A DNA stretch of 64,000 nt from Thalassomonas viridans (GCF_000948985.2 NZ_CP059733.1:5332001-5396000); one strand, 5' to 3'. Positions 52,647 to 61,407 are shown, numbered from the stretch's first letter. Numbers and translations are program-made. Notes: generated from the letters alone by a model not told the origin.

Positions 52647-53219
52647 TCAGGCGGCTTCAACCCTGATCAGTTGGTCATCAACGGCCCCGATCAAGGGTTC
52701 AAGTTGTGCCGGACTCCCCCTGAGCCAATAGTCGATATGCTCGGGTAAAATCAATAGCGGCATACGCTTGTGGTACAAAGCGCAAAGTTCATTGGGTTTA
52801 ATTGTCAGGGTCACCAATTGATTCGGCTGTCCGGCAAACCACAGGGCCGCCATAAACAGCGGCTGCTCCCCGGCATGGCTGAAGAAAAACTTTTCTTTCT
52901 TGTTGCTTGCGGTATTCGTGCGCCATTCATACCAGCCGGTCATAGGCACCAGGCAGCGGTTGGTGGCATAGGCCTGTTTAAAGGTGGCTTTTTGTGCCGC
53001 CGTTTCCGCCTGGGCATTGATCAGCAAACGTTTTGCCCACTCAGGTTTAATGCCCCAACTCAGCTCTCCCTGCTGGTAGCTGTTGCCATCGGCGGCAATA
53101 GCAGACACAAACTGGCTTGGGCACAAATCGGTATTGGTGGTAGTGCTGTAACTGATCCCCAGCAACTCACTGACCCGGTCGCTTAAATGTTCATTGATAA
53201 CGCTGAAACGGCCACACAT
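52647..53219 (-). CDS. yedK: YedK/HMCES (SRAP) abasic-site processing protein
   Basis: 190 residues with an AGGAAAG ribosome site. Cys2 (MCGRFSV) is the catalytic residue that crosslinks to abasic sites in single-stranded DNA. Other family blocks are LSWGIKPEWAKRLLINAQAE (N-A-E), NRCLVPMTGWYEWRTNTASN, and HKRMPLLILPEHIDYWL with the conserved histidine. It protects abasic sites during replication. Confidence 0.95.
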   Translation of the reverse strand: MCGRFSVINEHLSDRVSELLGISYSTTTNTDLCPSQFVSAIAADGNSYQQGELSWGIKPEWAKRLLINAQAETAAQKATFKQAYATNRCLVPMTGWYEWRTNTASNKKEKFFFSHAGEQPLFMAALWFAGQPNQLVTLTIKPNELCALYHKRMPLLILPEHIDYWLRGSPAQLEPLIGAVDDQLIRVEAA

Positions 53220-53250
53220 ATCGCTTTCCTGTTTTTATGTTGTTTGCCTG

Positions 53251-53664
53251 CTATTGTTTATGGATTTCACCGGTTTGTTCATCAACAAAACCATGACACA
53301 AGTAACCCGGCACAGGACGTTTTTTCTTGCTCAGCTGCTGGTAATGTTCATATCCGACGGAAAAAGCAAAAGGATTGGCGTTATAATCGGCATAATACTG
53401 GTCCCGCCCCAGCTTAGCTTCACTGACGCCCGAGGCAAAACCGCTTAAAAAGTCCCCCCGGTTGTTGAGTAAAATAATGGTTAAGCCACCGTCGTTACTC
53501 ACCAGTTCGAGTACCCCTTCGTCTATAAACTTATTCACCACCGAAGGGTTAAAAACCCCGGTATACTGCTCGGTTTCGGGATCATAACAAACGCCACCGG
53601 CCTCACCGTCAACCCTTGCCTCCATTAGGGAAACAAAAAATTCTCTTACTTTCTTTGAAATCAA
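53251..53664 (-). CDS. Hypothetical protein
   Basis: 137 residues starting with TTG at 53664; a GGAA core lies 9 bases before it and no in-frame ATG gives a better start. The sequence is hydrophilic: SKKVREFFVSLMEARVDGEA, FNPSVVNKFIDEGVLELVSN, and a C-terminus rich in Y, Q and K. No family recognised. Reads away from the RiPP-like region. Confidence 0.6.
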   Translation of the reverse strand: MISKKVREFFVSLMEARVDGEAGGVCYDPETEQYTGVFNPSVVNKFIDEGVLELVSNDGGLTIILLNNRGDFLSGFASGVSEAKLGRDQYYADYNANPFAFSVGYEHYQQLSKKKRPVPGYLCHGFVDEQTGEIHKQ

Positions 53665-53734
53665 TTCACTTATTCCGCTGATTTATTCCTGTGCCATTTT
53701 ATCAAAGCTTATGCCGGGAGCATATAAGCTGAAG

Positions 53735-53866
53735 TACTTCCATGTACAAACCCTGCTCTTGTTCATCCTTCTCTCTATAAAGTAACGCGCAGGGTAAATA
53801 CTTCCATGTACAAACCCTGCTCTTGTTCATCCATGAACCCGCAGGATAAGTACTTCCATGTACAAA
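53735..53866. repeat. Direct repeats around a TACTTCCATGTACAAA unit
   Basis: Two nearly perfect 34-bp copies (53735-53768 and 53799-53832) starting TACTTCCATGTACAAACCCT and a third partial copy (53851-53866). Copies 2 and 3 are preceded by GCAGG, so in the second copy GCAGGGT and ACCCTGC can pair as a hairpin. Confidence 0.75.
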
Positions 53867-53886
53867 AAAGCCCCGAAAACGGGGCT
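53863..53886 (-). terminator. Terminator of the RiPP-like precursor gene
   Basis: Perfect stem AGCCCCG / CGGGGCT with a 4-base loop (53869-53886), followed on the reverse strand by a T tract (complement of 53864-53869), 54 bp after the precursor stop. Confidence 0.88.
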
Positions 53887-53939
53887 GTTATCTGGCAGTC
53901 AAACCACAAGTTTAACGGCCTTGTATTCACTGAAACTGA

Positions 53940-54113
53940 TTAGCTGCAATGCAGCACATGAGCAGATTCAGGGTAACACTTATAGTCAAAAGTGATCAGA
54001 CAAGGGCTATCAGAAAAAATACCGCCTCCTACCTGAGGAGTCGCCTCAGCAGGCAAGCTTTTTTTGTCCTGAGAAAGATTTTTTAATTTCTTTTTGTTCA
54101 GTTTTAATTTCAT
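53940..54113 (-). CDS. RiPP-like precursor peptide, leader ending GGG
   Basis: 57 residues with a well-spaced AAGGA ribosome site, its own terminator and a promoter region divergent from the aldolase gene. The leader is MKLKLNKKKLKNLSQDKKSL then PAEATPQVGGG; the LNKKxLKNLS pattern followed by a double or triple glycine resembles precursor peptides of ribosomally made natural products (lanthipeptide-like families). The short core IFSDSPCLITFDYK... has three cysteines, several serines and one threonine. No modification enzymes or exporter are seen in the window. Precursor status is inference from leader form. Confidence 0.65.
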   Translation of the reverse strand: MKLKLNKKKLKNLSQDKKSLPAEATPQVGGGIFSDSPCLITFDYKCYPESAHVLHCS

Positions 54114-54348
54114 TTTAATATCCTTTTACAGCTGTCTGGGTACTACTATTAATTTTCAATATTCACAAACAAATAGAACCTATTTGCAGTATCGAAAATA
54201 GCCAACTCCGGATCGCAAGTCAATTGTTTAAAACAAATTGTTAACTTTAAAATAACTACTTTTCGTCCCTAAAAACCTTTATTCAGGCACAGCCAATAAA
54301 TGCTATAGTTACCCGGTTCATTTACCCCGTAAACCGCAAAGGAAAACC

Positions 54349-54624
54349 ATGATAGATTTTCGTTCAGACACTGTAACCCGCCCCAATGCCAAAATGCGCC
54401 AGGCGATGGCCGATGCCGATGTCGGCGATGATGTCTATGGTGACGATCCTACGGTTAATGCCCTGGAAAGCTGGGCGGCAAAACGCCACGGCTTTGCCGC
54501 AGCAATTTTTTGCAGCTCAGGCACCCAGGCAAACCTGCTTGGCCTGATGGGCCATTGCGAACGGGGCGACGAATACCTGTGCGGTCAGCAGGCCCATAAC
54601 TACAGGTTTTATAGTCAAAAGTGA
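54349..54624 (+). pseudogene. Truncated duplicate of the threonine aldolase gene
   Basis: Identical to the first 87 codons of the aldolase at 54978, including upstream region and ribosome site, then diverges at the duplication join and ends four codons later (FYSQK). It lacks the catalytic lysine and most of the fold, so it cannot be an enzyme. Confidence 0.93.
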
Positions 54625-54742
54625 TCAGACAAGGGCTATCAGAAAAAATACCGCCTCCTACCTGAGGAGTCGCCTCAGCAGGCAAGCTTTTTTTGTCCTG
54701 AGAAAGATTTTTTAATTTCTTTTTGTTCAGTTTTAATTTCAT
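54455..54742 (-). CDS. Chimeric precursor peptide created by the duplication
   Basis: 95 residues. The first 45 are identical to the intact precursor (leader plus the core start IFSDSPCLITFDYK). At the join the frame enters antisense aldolase sequence, giving TCSYGPADRTGIRRPVRNGP and then a tail rich in G, P, R, L and C. The same promoter and ribosome site are present, so it may be expressed. It is a new open frame, not a conserved gene; whether it makes a stable product is unknown. Confidence 0.5.
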   Translation of the reverse strand: MKLKLNKKKLKNLSQDKKSLPAEATPQVGGGIFSDSPCLITFDYKTCSYGPADRTGIRRPVRNGPSGQAGLPGCLSCKKLLRQSRGVLPPSFPGH

Positions 54743-54977
54743 TTTAATATCCTTTTACAGCTGTCTGGGTACTACTATTAATTTTCAATATTCACAAACA
54801 AATAGAACCTATTTGCAGTATCGAAAATAGCCAACTCCGGATCGCAAGTCAATTGTTTAAAACAAATTGTTAACTTTAAAATAACTACTTTTCGTCCCTA
54901 AAAACCTTTATTCAGGCACAGCCAATAAATGCTATAGTTACCCGGTTCATTTACCCCGTAAACCGCAAAGGAAAACC

Positions 54978-55997
54978 ATGATAGATTTTCGTTCAGACAC
55001 TGTAACCCGCCCCAATGCCAAAATGCGCCAGGCGATGGCCGATGCCGATGTCGGCGATGATGTCTATGGTGACGATCCTACGGTTAATGCCCTGGAAAGC
55101 TGGGCGGCAAAACGCCACGGCTTTGCCGCAGCAATTTTTTGCAGCTCAGGCACCCAGGCAAACCTGCTTGGCCTGATGGGCCATTGCGAACGGGGCGACG
55201 AATACCTGTGCGGTCAGCAGGCCCATAACTACAGGTTTGAAGGCGGCGGCGCTGCGGTGCTGGGCTCCATCCAGCCCCAGCCGATAGAGAATGAAAAAGA
55301 CGGCACCCTGGCCTTTGACAAGCTGCGCGGGGCCATCAAGCCCATAGATCCGCATTTTGCCCGCACGCGCCTGCTTAGCCTGGAAAACACCATCAACGGC
55401 AAGGTCCTGCCGCTTGACTACCTGGCGCAGGCCCGGGAATTTGTCGATAAGCATGACCTCAAGTTACACCTTGACGGCGCCCGGGTTTACAACGCTGCCA
55501 GCGCCCTGGATGTTGATATTGTTGAAATTGCGAAACATTTCGACTCCATGACCATTTGTCTCTCCAAAGGACTGGCCGCGCCTATCGGCTCCTTGCTGCT
55601 GGGCTCAGAGGAACTGATAGCCAAAGCCCGGCGCTGGCGCAAAGTACTCGGCGGCGGTATGCGCCAGGCGGGGATACTTGCGGCCGCAGCCGAAATCGCC
55701 TTAAAGGAACATCCGGAAAAACTGGCGCAGGACCATGAAAATGCCCGCTACCTGGGCAAGCGTCTCAACGAGGTTCCGGGTTTTGAAGTCAAACTTGAAC
55801 ACATCCAAACCAATATGGTGTTTGCCAAAGTCAGCCGGGATATAGAGCTAAAAGTACTGGCGGAAAAGCTAAAAGCCAAAAACATCCTAATCACCCCCTC
55901 AGCTCCCATGAGACTGGTCACCCATGCCGATGTCCAACAGGGCGATATCGATACTTTCATCAGTGAATTAACGGCCCAGCTGCCCGCTGTACTTTAA
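54978..55997 (+). CDS. ltaE: Low-specificity L-threonine aldolase
   Basis: 339 residues, full length. It starts MIDFRSDTVTRPNAKMRQAM, with YGDDPTVNALE and CSSGTQANLLGLM in the cofactor region, LHLDGARVYNAASAL (Asp contacting the PLP ring nitrogen) and CLSKGLAAPIGSLLLGS with the PLP-binding lysine. It cleaves L-threonine or L-allo-threonine to glycine and acetaldehyde. It has an intact upstream region equal to that of the truncated copy. Confidence 0.95.
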   Translation: MIDFRSDTVTRPNAKMRQAMADADVGDDVYGDDPTVNALESWAAKRHGFAAAIFCSSGTQANLLGLMGHCERGDEYLCGQQAHNYRFEGGGAAVLGSIQPQPIENEKDGTLAFDKLRGAIKPIDPHFARTRLLSLENTINGKVLPLDYLAQAREFVDKHDLKLHLDGARVYNAASALDVDIVEIAKHFDSMTICLSKGLAAPIGSLLLGSEELIAKARRWRKVLGGGMRQAGILAAAAEIALKEHPEKLAQDHENARYLGKRLNEVPGFEVKLEHIQTNMVFAKVSRDIELKVLAEKLKAKNILITPSAPMRLVTHADVQQGDIDTFISELTAQLPAVL

Positions 55998-56036
55998 TGC
56001 AGTACCTCTAACTCAATACCTCTCAGCAGCTAACGT

Positions 56037-56072
56037 AACTTTCGCCAGTGGCAGCAACCAAGGGCGAAAGTT
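56037..56072 (+). terminator. Stem-loop after ltaE
   Basis: Arms AACTTTCGCC / GGCGAAAGTT around a 16-base loop, 40 bp past the stop; no T tract. Confidence 0.4.
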
Positions 56073-56118
56073 GCCCTTGTTGCCCTGCTCAGAGCTGCCC
56101 GCCTCAGAATTACCCACC

Positions 56119-56478
56119 TCAAACTAAGGGAATATAGATATCTGTTTTTAGATTTTCCGGTTTAGTGCGCCGGGGATCTCGGTTGAGGTACTGTTCAAAA
56201 CAATAACTTTCCCTTAACTCATAACCGCTATCCGGCAGCCACTGGTTGAAAATATAATGGTAACTTTGCGGAAATTTGTCGTAACTGCCGTTATGACGGA
56301 AGACGGCATATTTACCGCCGGCGACATCAGTTTATTGCCGTAACAGAAGGACATCAGCCCCTGCCAGGCCTGCTCGGCCGCCTCCTGATAAGCCCCTTGC
56401 TTGCGCACCGCCAGTACCGGGATATCTGCTATGGTCATTATTTTCGCTTTCATCTGCTTGTTTCCTTTGGTTAAACCT
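56119..56478 (-). pseudogene. GyrI-like effector domain, C-terminal half of a broken AraC gene
   Basis: From 56453 the reverse frame reads MKAKIMTIADIPVLAVRKQG, the opening of a GyrI-like small-molecule-binding domain, as far as GNKLMSP. It then shifts frame: the other frame continues AGGKYAVFRHNGSYDKFPQS and ends TKPENLKTDIYIPLV, a good GyrI C-terminus. About 40 family residues between the halves are missing, so there is an internal deletion with frameshift near 56350. Upstream codons (GLTKGNKQ) run without a stop to the MITE at 56483. Confidence 0.85.
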
Positions 56479-56482
56479 AAAT

Positions 56483-56711
56483 AACCTGAACTCGGGTTAA
56501 TCTAAACCAGCCAGCACCGCGCTTTTAATGGTTCTCGGCGTTAAACTTGCTTCTAATAGCCCGCTATTCGTGCGCAAGTTTGCCTTGATAACCATTAAAA
56601 GCGCAGCACTGGTGCCATGATGAATAATGATTGTGTATTAAATGAAGAGTACAATGGTTAAGTCATTGTTATATAAGCATTCTCTGGCTCATATTAACCC
56701 GAATTCAGGTT
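56483..56711. mobile_element. 229-bp MITE inserted in the AraC-GyrI gene
   Basis: Ends are 19-bp inverted repeats with one mismatch: AACCTGAACTCGGGTTAAT (56483-56501) and the complement of ATTAACCCGAATTCAGGTT (56693-56711). It is flanked by the direct repeat AAAT (56479-56482 and 56712-56715), a 4-bp target duplication. Inside is a second long palindrome with arms GCGCTTTTAATGGTT / AACCATTAAAAGCGC. No coding capacity. Confidence 0.88.
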
Positions 56712-57070
56712 AAATATTCAGCATCGGCCACCGAAGCTTTTATCTGCTCCTGTAGCTGCTGATTGCGCACCTGGCCCGGCGTACAAGCGAATAACTTGGT
56801 AAATGCCTTATTGAACGACGCCTGGTTGTCATAACCCGACGCCAATGCTATCTCAGTTATCTGCCTGTCGGTATGCAACAACTGATTGGCAGCCCTTTCC
56901 AGCAATAACCGGCGCTGAAAGTTATAAACATTTTCACCGGTAAAGGCCCGAAACAAACGATGAAAGTGAAAGGAGGAGTAGCAGGCGATTGCCGCCAGGT
57001 TATCCAACCGGTGTTTTTCATCGAGATTATTTTCAATAAAGGAAATGACCTTCAGCATGCGTTGTTGATG
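56705..57070 (-). pseudogene. AraC-type HTH domain, N-terminal half of a broken gene
   Basis: The reverse frame encodes a complete AraC/XylS helix-turn-helix pair: LKVISFIENNLDEKHRLDNL, AAIACYSSFHFHRLFRAFTG, EIALASGYDNQASFNKAFTK and TPGQVRNQQ. The usual family start lies a few codons upstream (HQQRM...), where the 57074-57232 element abuts, so the original start may be lost; an ATG at 57058 remains. The stop is supplied by the MITE end at 56705. In silico removal of the MITE joins it in frame to the GyrI half. A short HTH-only protein from 57058 could still be made. Confidence 0.8.
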
Positions 57071-57073
57071 GTT

Positions 57074-57232
57074 ATACCAAACGAAATAATGAATCGATCA
57101 GCTTCAATGGTCTAAACAGCCAACTTCTGCGTTGCGCTCAATCCCAATAGCTTGCTATTGCTCAATCACGCGCCTTGAACTTGACTGTTTATCCTCATTG
57201 AATCTTGCTCAATTCTTTATTACGTTTGGTAT
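57074..57232. mobile_element. 159-bp MITE-like element with terminal inverted repeats
   Basis: Ends ATACCAAACG[A/T]AATAA...TTCAATG are inverted copies of each other over about 37 bp with few mismatches (57074-57110 and 57196-57232). No coding capacity. The left half recurs in inverted form at 9821-9908. The element abuts the 5' end of the AraC gene; flanking bases are TT on both sides, too short to prove a target duplication. Confidence 0.78.
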
Positions 57233-57448
57233 TTCATCTTTTTACCCGTTGCCAAGAGAGGTTAACAATAAGGGAATAAGCAAAGGATTGATTTTCCATT
57301 TTTGCTATTTTGCCTTGTACCGACATAAAAGCAAAACAGGGAGATAAAGGCGCCTGAAACCTTAAGAGAGGAAGCATGATTTAACATCACAGGGCTAAAT
57401 CATGCCTTTGGCCGGTAAACGGTCCCGGCCAAGGCAAATTCGATAAAT
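57233..57448. other. Region after dsbC with two stem-loops
   Basis: GCATGATTTA / TAAATCATGC (57374-57405) and TTGGCCG / CGGCCAA (57408-57432) lie just after the reverse-strand dsbC stop. Neither has a clear T tract. A forward frame crossing this region and the element is not supported. Confidence 0.45.
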
Positions 57449-58180
57449 TTAGCTGCCTTCAGCCAGCTGGGCCCTTTTGATCAGCGCCAGCAATTCCTCG
57501 GGATTGCGATAGCCCGGCAACAACATGCCGTTCTCCAGCACTATTGTCGGGGTACTGTTAACCCCGGAGCGCACACCGAACTGGTAATGCTCTTCTATCG
57601 GCGCCTGGCACATAGGCTGCTGTTCTGCCCTGCTGCCACCCGCCTGCATAGTGGTCATTGCCGCCTGTTGATCTTTCGCGCACCAGACACTGGCTAAATC
57701 CTGAAAAGCCGCAGAGCGCGCACCGCCCCTGGGGAAGGCGATATACTGTACGCTGATGCCAAGATCATTATAACCCTGCATCTCCTGGTGTAATTTGCCG
57801 CAATAGCCGCAGCTGGTATCGGTAAACACGGAAATGCGGTATTTTTCATCTTTTGCCGGGAAGGTTACCAGACCAGGCTTAAGCTTGTTGATGCCGGCAA
57901 TCCTGAGTTCGGATAATTTGCGCTCGGTCAGGTTAACCGGGCTGCTGCCTTCAATATTGTATAAATTTCCCTGCAGCAGCTGTTTGCCGTCATTGGATAC
58001 ATAAAACAGCCCCTGGCCGGTAACAACCTGCATAAACCCGGGAATGGTGGACTCACTGACTTCCTCCACCTGTAGCTTCATGGCAGCCAGGCGCTGCGCG
58101 GCAAATTCAGACAAATCGGCGGCTAAGCTGTTGCCGCTTAAAAAAACAGATAACAGCAATGCTAATTTTTCCATACGCAT
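57449..58180 (-). CDS. dsbC: Thiol:disulfide interchange protein DsbC
   Basis: 243 residues with an AAGGA site before the ATG. A signal peptide (MEKLALLLSVFLSGNSLAA) is followed by the N-terminal dimerisation domain (GLFYVSNDGKQLLQGNLYNI), a linker and the thioredoxin fold with active-site CGYC at 124-127 (SVFTDTSCGYCGKLHQEM). The cis-proline region is GVNSTPTIVLENGMLLPGY. It isomerises wrong disulfides in the periplasm, useful for the cysteine-containing secreted proteins in this window. Confidence 0.95.
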   Translation of the reverse strand: MRMEKLALLLSVFLSGNSLAADLSEFAAQRLAAMKLQVEEVSESTIPGFMQVVTGQGLFYVSNDGKQLLQGNLYNIEGSSPVNLTERKLSELRIAGINKLKPGLVTFPAKDEKYRISVFTDTSCGYCGKLHQEMQGYNDLGISVQYIAFPRGGARSAAFQDLASVWCAKDQQAAMTTMQAGGSRAEQQPMCQAPIEEHYQFGVRSGVNSTPTIVLENGMLLPGYRNPEELLALIKRAQLAEGS

Positions 58181-58338
58181 TTTCTTTTTCCTTGTAATGT
58201 TTACTGGGATTCTCGGTAACTGCCTGAGTATACCCGATCTCTTGCGGCAAAAGGCAGTGTTATCAATTACATTTTTTTTACAAAATATGTCTAAATATGA
58301 ATCACTGAAGTTAACAGGAATAGACCGGCAGCGGCCAG

Positions 58339-58377
58339 AAAAGAAAAAAGCCTGGCAGTACGGCGACTAAACCAGGC
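58339..58377 (-). terminator. Terminator of the chemoreceptor gene
   Basis: Stem GCCTGG / CCAGGC (58350-58355 and 58372-58377) followed on the reverse strand by TTTTTTCTTTTCT, 46 bp after the stop of the gene at 58424. Confidence 0.85.
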
Positions 58378-58423
58378 ATTTGTTATATGCAGGAAATCTG
58401 TTGCATACAGGAAAACAGCAAGA

Positions 58424-60346
58424 TTAAAACTTAAAGCGCGACACCAGCTCATTCAGCTGCAGCGCCATATCCTTAAGGTTGCTGCAATCATTTGACGTCT
58501 GCTTGACCACCTCACTGTTTTCCCGGGAAATGTCAGCAATGGCAGTAACATGGGGATTAATTTCCCCCACCACCTTAGACTGCTCCCCGGTTGCCGTGGC
58601 AATCTGCAAATTCATATCGTTCATTACGGTAATATTGTCCGCTATGCTATGGATATGTTCGCCGGACTGACTCGCTTCCTGCTGGCTGCTGGTGCTCAGC
58701 TCAGTGCTTTGGGCAATGGCACCGACCACTTCCCGGGTTTTGCTCTGCAGTTTCTCTATTATGGTGCGGATTTCCTCGGTGGACTGGTGACTGCGCGACG
58801 CCAGGGTCCGGACTTCATCCGCCACCACGGCAAAGCCCCGCCCCTGCTCGCCGGCACGGGCCGCTTCTATGGCGGCATTTAATGCCAGCAGGTTGGTTTG
58901 CTCGGATACGCTGCGGATCACTTCCAGCACCGTATCTATGGAATTGGCGTCTTCCGCCAGCTGGCTGATGGTGGCACTGGTATTTTGCAACTGCTCACTC
59001 ATCTGGGTAACGCTGGCAATGGTCTGCTGCACCGAACCGCTACCCTGCTGAACCGCACCATCGGCGGTTTGGGCATTTTCTGCAGCATTGTTGGCGCTGG
59101 AAGCAATTTCCTCTGCCGTCATGCCCATTTCGTGCATGGCCGTGGCAATTTGCTCTATTTTCCCCACCTGCTCAACGATATCGGACTCCATGTGTTTCGC
59201 CTGGTTATCGATACGCTCAATGGCGCTGTAAAGCTCATTGCCGGTATCGGAAACCCGCTGCAATAATTCGGCAAGGTAAGTGACAAACTGGTTGTAACCT
59301 TTGGCCATACGCCCGGCTTCGTCATGCCGGCTGTCATCCAGGCGCTGAGTTAAGTCACCGCCGCCTTTACCTATCTGCTCCAGCATTTCCGCCATCTGGC
59401 CAAACGGCGAAATCAGCAAATTGATAAACCAGATAGAGAATATGGCAATGCCCGCCGCAATCACCAGGCTGATGATCACCAGATTCCAGGTCACCCTATC
59501 CAGGGCGCCGAAAACTTCTTCCGTAGGCAACTCGGCAATCAGGTGCCAGCCGATAGCAGGAATATAGCGGCTGGCCGCCAGCATCTCGACACCGTTACTT
59601 TCATATTCTGTGGTGGCAAAATCGCTTTTGCTTAATAGCACGTTTGCGTTTTCCACTCCCAGGCTGGCCATGGTCTTGCCGATATAATCCTTATTGGGAT
59701 GAAGCTTAATCACGCCTTTTTCATCCGCCAGGAAAATCAAGCCCTGTTCGCCGATCCGGTACTGACGGATACTCTGGGACATGTTCTCCAGCGATAAACC
59801 GACCCCGGCGACAGCACTGGGGGAGCCGTCGACTGTCATCAGGTAATTAATAAACAGGGTCGGGATCTGGGAAGCTTCATCGATATCCAGGCTGAGTTCA
59901 TATTGCTGGCCGCTGCGCATAAAACCATAAAACCACTGATCTTTATCACGGTCTTTTGACAAGGTTTTAAATAAGCCGTCCGGGGTAAAGTACTGGCCGG
60001 TTCGGGCGGAAACATAAAAAGCGGTAATGGAATTAAATTCCTCCCGTATCTGCCGGAGGTAATCGGCCACCTTGCCATGCTCGGCTTTGTTTTCGCCGCT
60101 GCGGATAAACTGCTGGTAATCACTGTTGGTGGCCATCACCTGCGATACGGTAATGGGCAGTAACAACTGGGCGTCAAGCTTATTGGCAACCTCCCCGAGC
60201 ACGGCGGGCAGCTCAAGTTCCAAAGTGCCTTCTTCAATAATCGAACGGCTGGATTTCAGCGCGAAAGCACTGACAAGCAAAATTGCCAGCACCACAGAAA
60301 CTAATGTGGTTAATACAACTTTACGGCGAATATTCAATTGGAGCAT
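58424..60346 (-). CDS. Methyl-accepting chemotaxis protein with dCACHE sensor
   Basis: 640 residues with an AAGGGAAA ribosome site. TM1 is about 10-30. The periplasmic region of about 250 residues has double-CACHE features ([80 protein letters not shown]). TM2 is around 285-310, then HAMP, then the signalling hairpin [20 protein letters not shown] and [17 protein letters not shown]. dCACHE domains bind amino acids, organic acids or amines. No CheR pentapeptide at the C-terminus. Confidence 0.94.
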   Translation of the reverse strand: MLQLNIRRKVVLTTLVSVVLAILLVSAFALKSSRSIIEEGTLELELPAVLGEVANKLDAQLLLPITVSQVMATNSDYQQFIRSGENKAEHGKVADYLRQIREEFNSITAFYVSARTGQYFTPDGLFKTLSKDRDKDQWFYGFMRSGQQYELSLDIDEASQIPTLFINYLMTVDGSPSAVAGVGLSLENMSQSIRQYRIGEQGLIFLADEKGVIKLHPNKDYIGKTMASLGVENANVLLSKSDFATTEYESNGVEMLAASRYIPAIGWHLIAELPTEEVFGALDRVTWNLVIISLVIAAGIAIFSIWFINLLISPFGQMAEMLEQIGKGGGDLTQRLDDSRHDEAGRMAKGYNQFVTYLAELLQRVSDTGNELYSAIERIDNQAKHMESDIVEQVGKIEQIATAMHEMGMTAEEIASSANNAAENAQTADGAVQQGSGSVQQTIASVTQMSEQLQNTSATISQLAEDANSIDTVLEVIRSVSEQTNLLALNAAIEAARAGEQGRGFAVVADEVRTLASRSHQSTEEIRTIIEKLQSKTREVVGAIAQSTELSTSSQQEASQSGEHIHSIADNITVMNDMNLQIATATGEQSKVVGEINPHVTAIADISRENSEVVKQTSNDCSNLKDMALQLNELVSRFKF

Positions 60347-60435
60347 GACTTTTCCCTTACATCCCTAACAACATAATGATGACCGCCGGCAGCGCCGGCA
60401 ATCATGGCCACAACTAACAGCTACCGGCGCCGGCT

Positions 60436-61140
60436 TTAGAAATGATATTTCACCAGCAAATTAACATTTCTTTCATCTACGCCCTGGACACCGAATTTGT
60501 TATTCCAGTAAACGTACTCAACCCCAAGATAAAGCTTGGACGTTAAACCGATGTGAGGGGCAAGGTCGTACTTAAGCTGCGAAGTCATGTTAAAGCTGGT
60601 GGACAGCTCATCATTGCTTGAGGCGTAATCGATAAAACCGTCGAAATAAAGCGGCCCCAACGGCAAGCCCCACACCAGCGTGGTTTGATAGTTGTTGTCG
60701 CCTATTTCGTTATTTCTGTGGTAAACATTGGCCTGAAAAAAGTCAAAGCCGGGGATTTTGATATCCGAGCCGAAACCCGCCAGGTAGTTGGTAAAGCTGA
60801 ATCCCGGCCCGGCGTTTGGCGAAACCGAGTCCATTTCCACCATACCGGCAAGGTACAGGCCGGTGACAATGCTGTTGTCCAGATCCGTCAGCTTATAGCG
60901 CGGCTGCCACTCGGCATAGGTTTCATTATCACCGTTATCAGACTCCAAGCGGTCGACAAAAAGAAAACTGTCCCCCCAGCTGGTGCCGGCAACATGTTCA
61001 AAGGTAAATACCCTTCTGTCCTCGTCCCCTAATTCATAATCGCTTCCCTTCAGATAGGTTAAGCTAAAATCTGACCAGTTGGTTTTAGCCTGGGCATTGG
61101 CCCCCAGAAACATGCATAACAATAACGATAAATATTTCAT
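60436..61140 (-). CDS. Tsx/OmpK-like outer-membrane channel
   Basis: 234 residues from the ATG at 61140 (GAGGA site). A signal peptide (MKYLSLLLCMFLGANAQA) is followed by the family opening WSDFSLTYLKGSDYELGDED and a 12-strand-type barrel with W/Y/D-rich strands, ending ERNVNLLVKYHF with C-terminal phenylalanine. Tsx carries nucleosides; OmpK is the Vibrio phage-receptor homologue. The gene lies 89 bp upstream of the dCACHE chemoreceptor gene, in the same direction. Confidence 0.9.
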   Translation of the reverse strand: MKYLSLLLCMFLGANAQAKTNWSDFSLTYLKGSDYELGDEDRRVFTFEHVAGTSWGDSFLFVDRLESDNGDNETYAEWQPRYKLTDLDNSIVTGLYLAGMVEMDSVSPNAGPGFSFTNYLAGFGSDIKIPGFDFFQANVYHRNNEIGDNNYQTTLVWGLPLGPLYFDGFIDYASSNDELSTSFNMTSQLKYDLAPHIGLTSKLYLGVEYVYWNNKFGVQGVDERNVNLLVKYHF

Positions 61141-61407
61141 CAAAAATCCTCAAAGCTGGGTAATAAAATTTTCGGTGCTAGTCTTAGCCTTCAACTAAAA
61201 ATCATAATTATTAGAAACTTAGCCAAGTTATATTCCATTTTACGACACTACAACATAAAAACAGGAAAATATTCCAGGAAAAACAACTATTTTATTGAAG
61301 TAATCACGATAAATAACACTGTGTTAATTATTAGATAACAATTTGTTCTTATATCCTTTTTAGTATCGACAAATCCTCAGGGAAACTTGAATATAGGGCT
61401 TTATTTT

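Larger units (their letters stand above)
53981..55238. repeat. 629-bp tandem duplication
   Basis: 53981-54609 is repeated as 54610-55238, with no difference seen on reading. The unit covers the leader and upstream region of the precursor gene and the first 87 codons of the threonine aldolase gene. The join at 54609/54610 has only one base of shared sequence. It must be recent, or an assembly artefact. Confidence 0.95.

Noticed and set aside
54624..54978. A second independent aldolase gene
   Set aside because: The first aldolase copy is cut at codon 87 by the duplication join and lacks the catalytic lysine.
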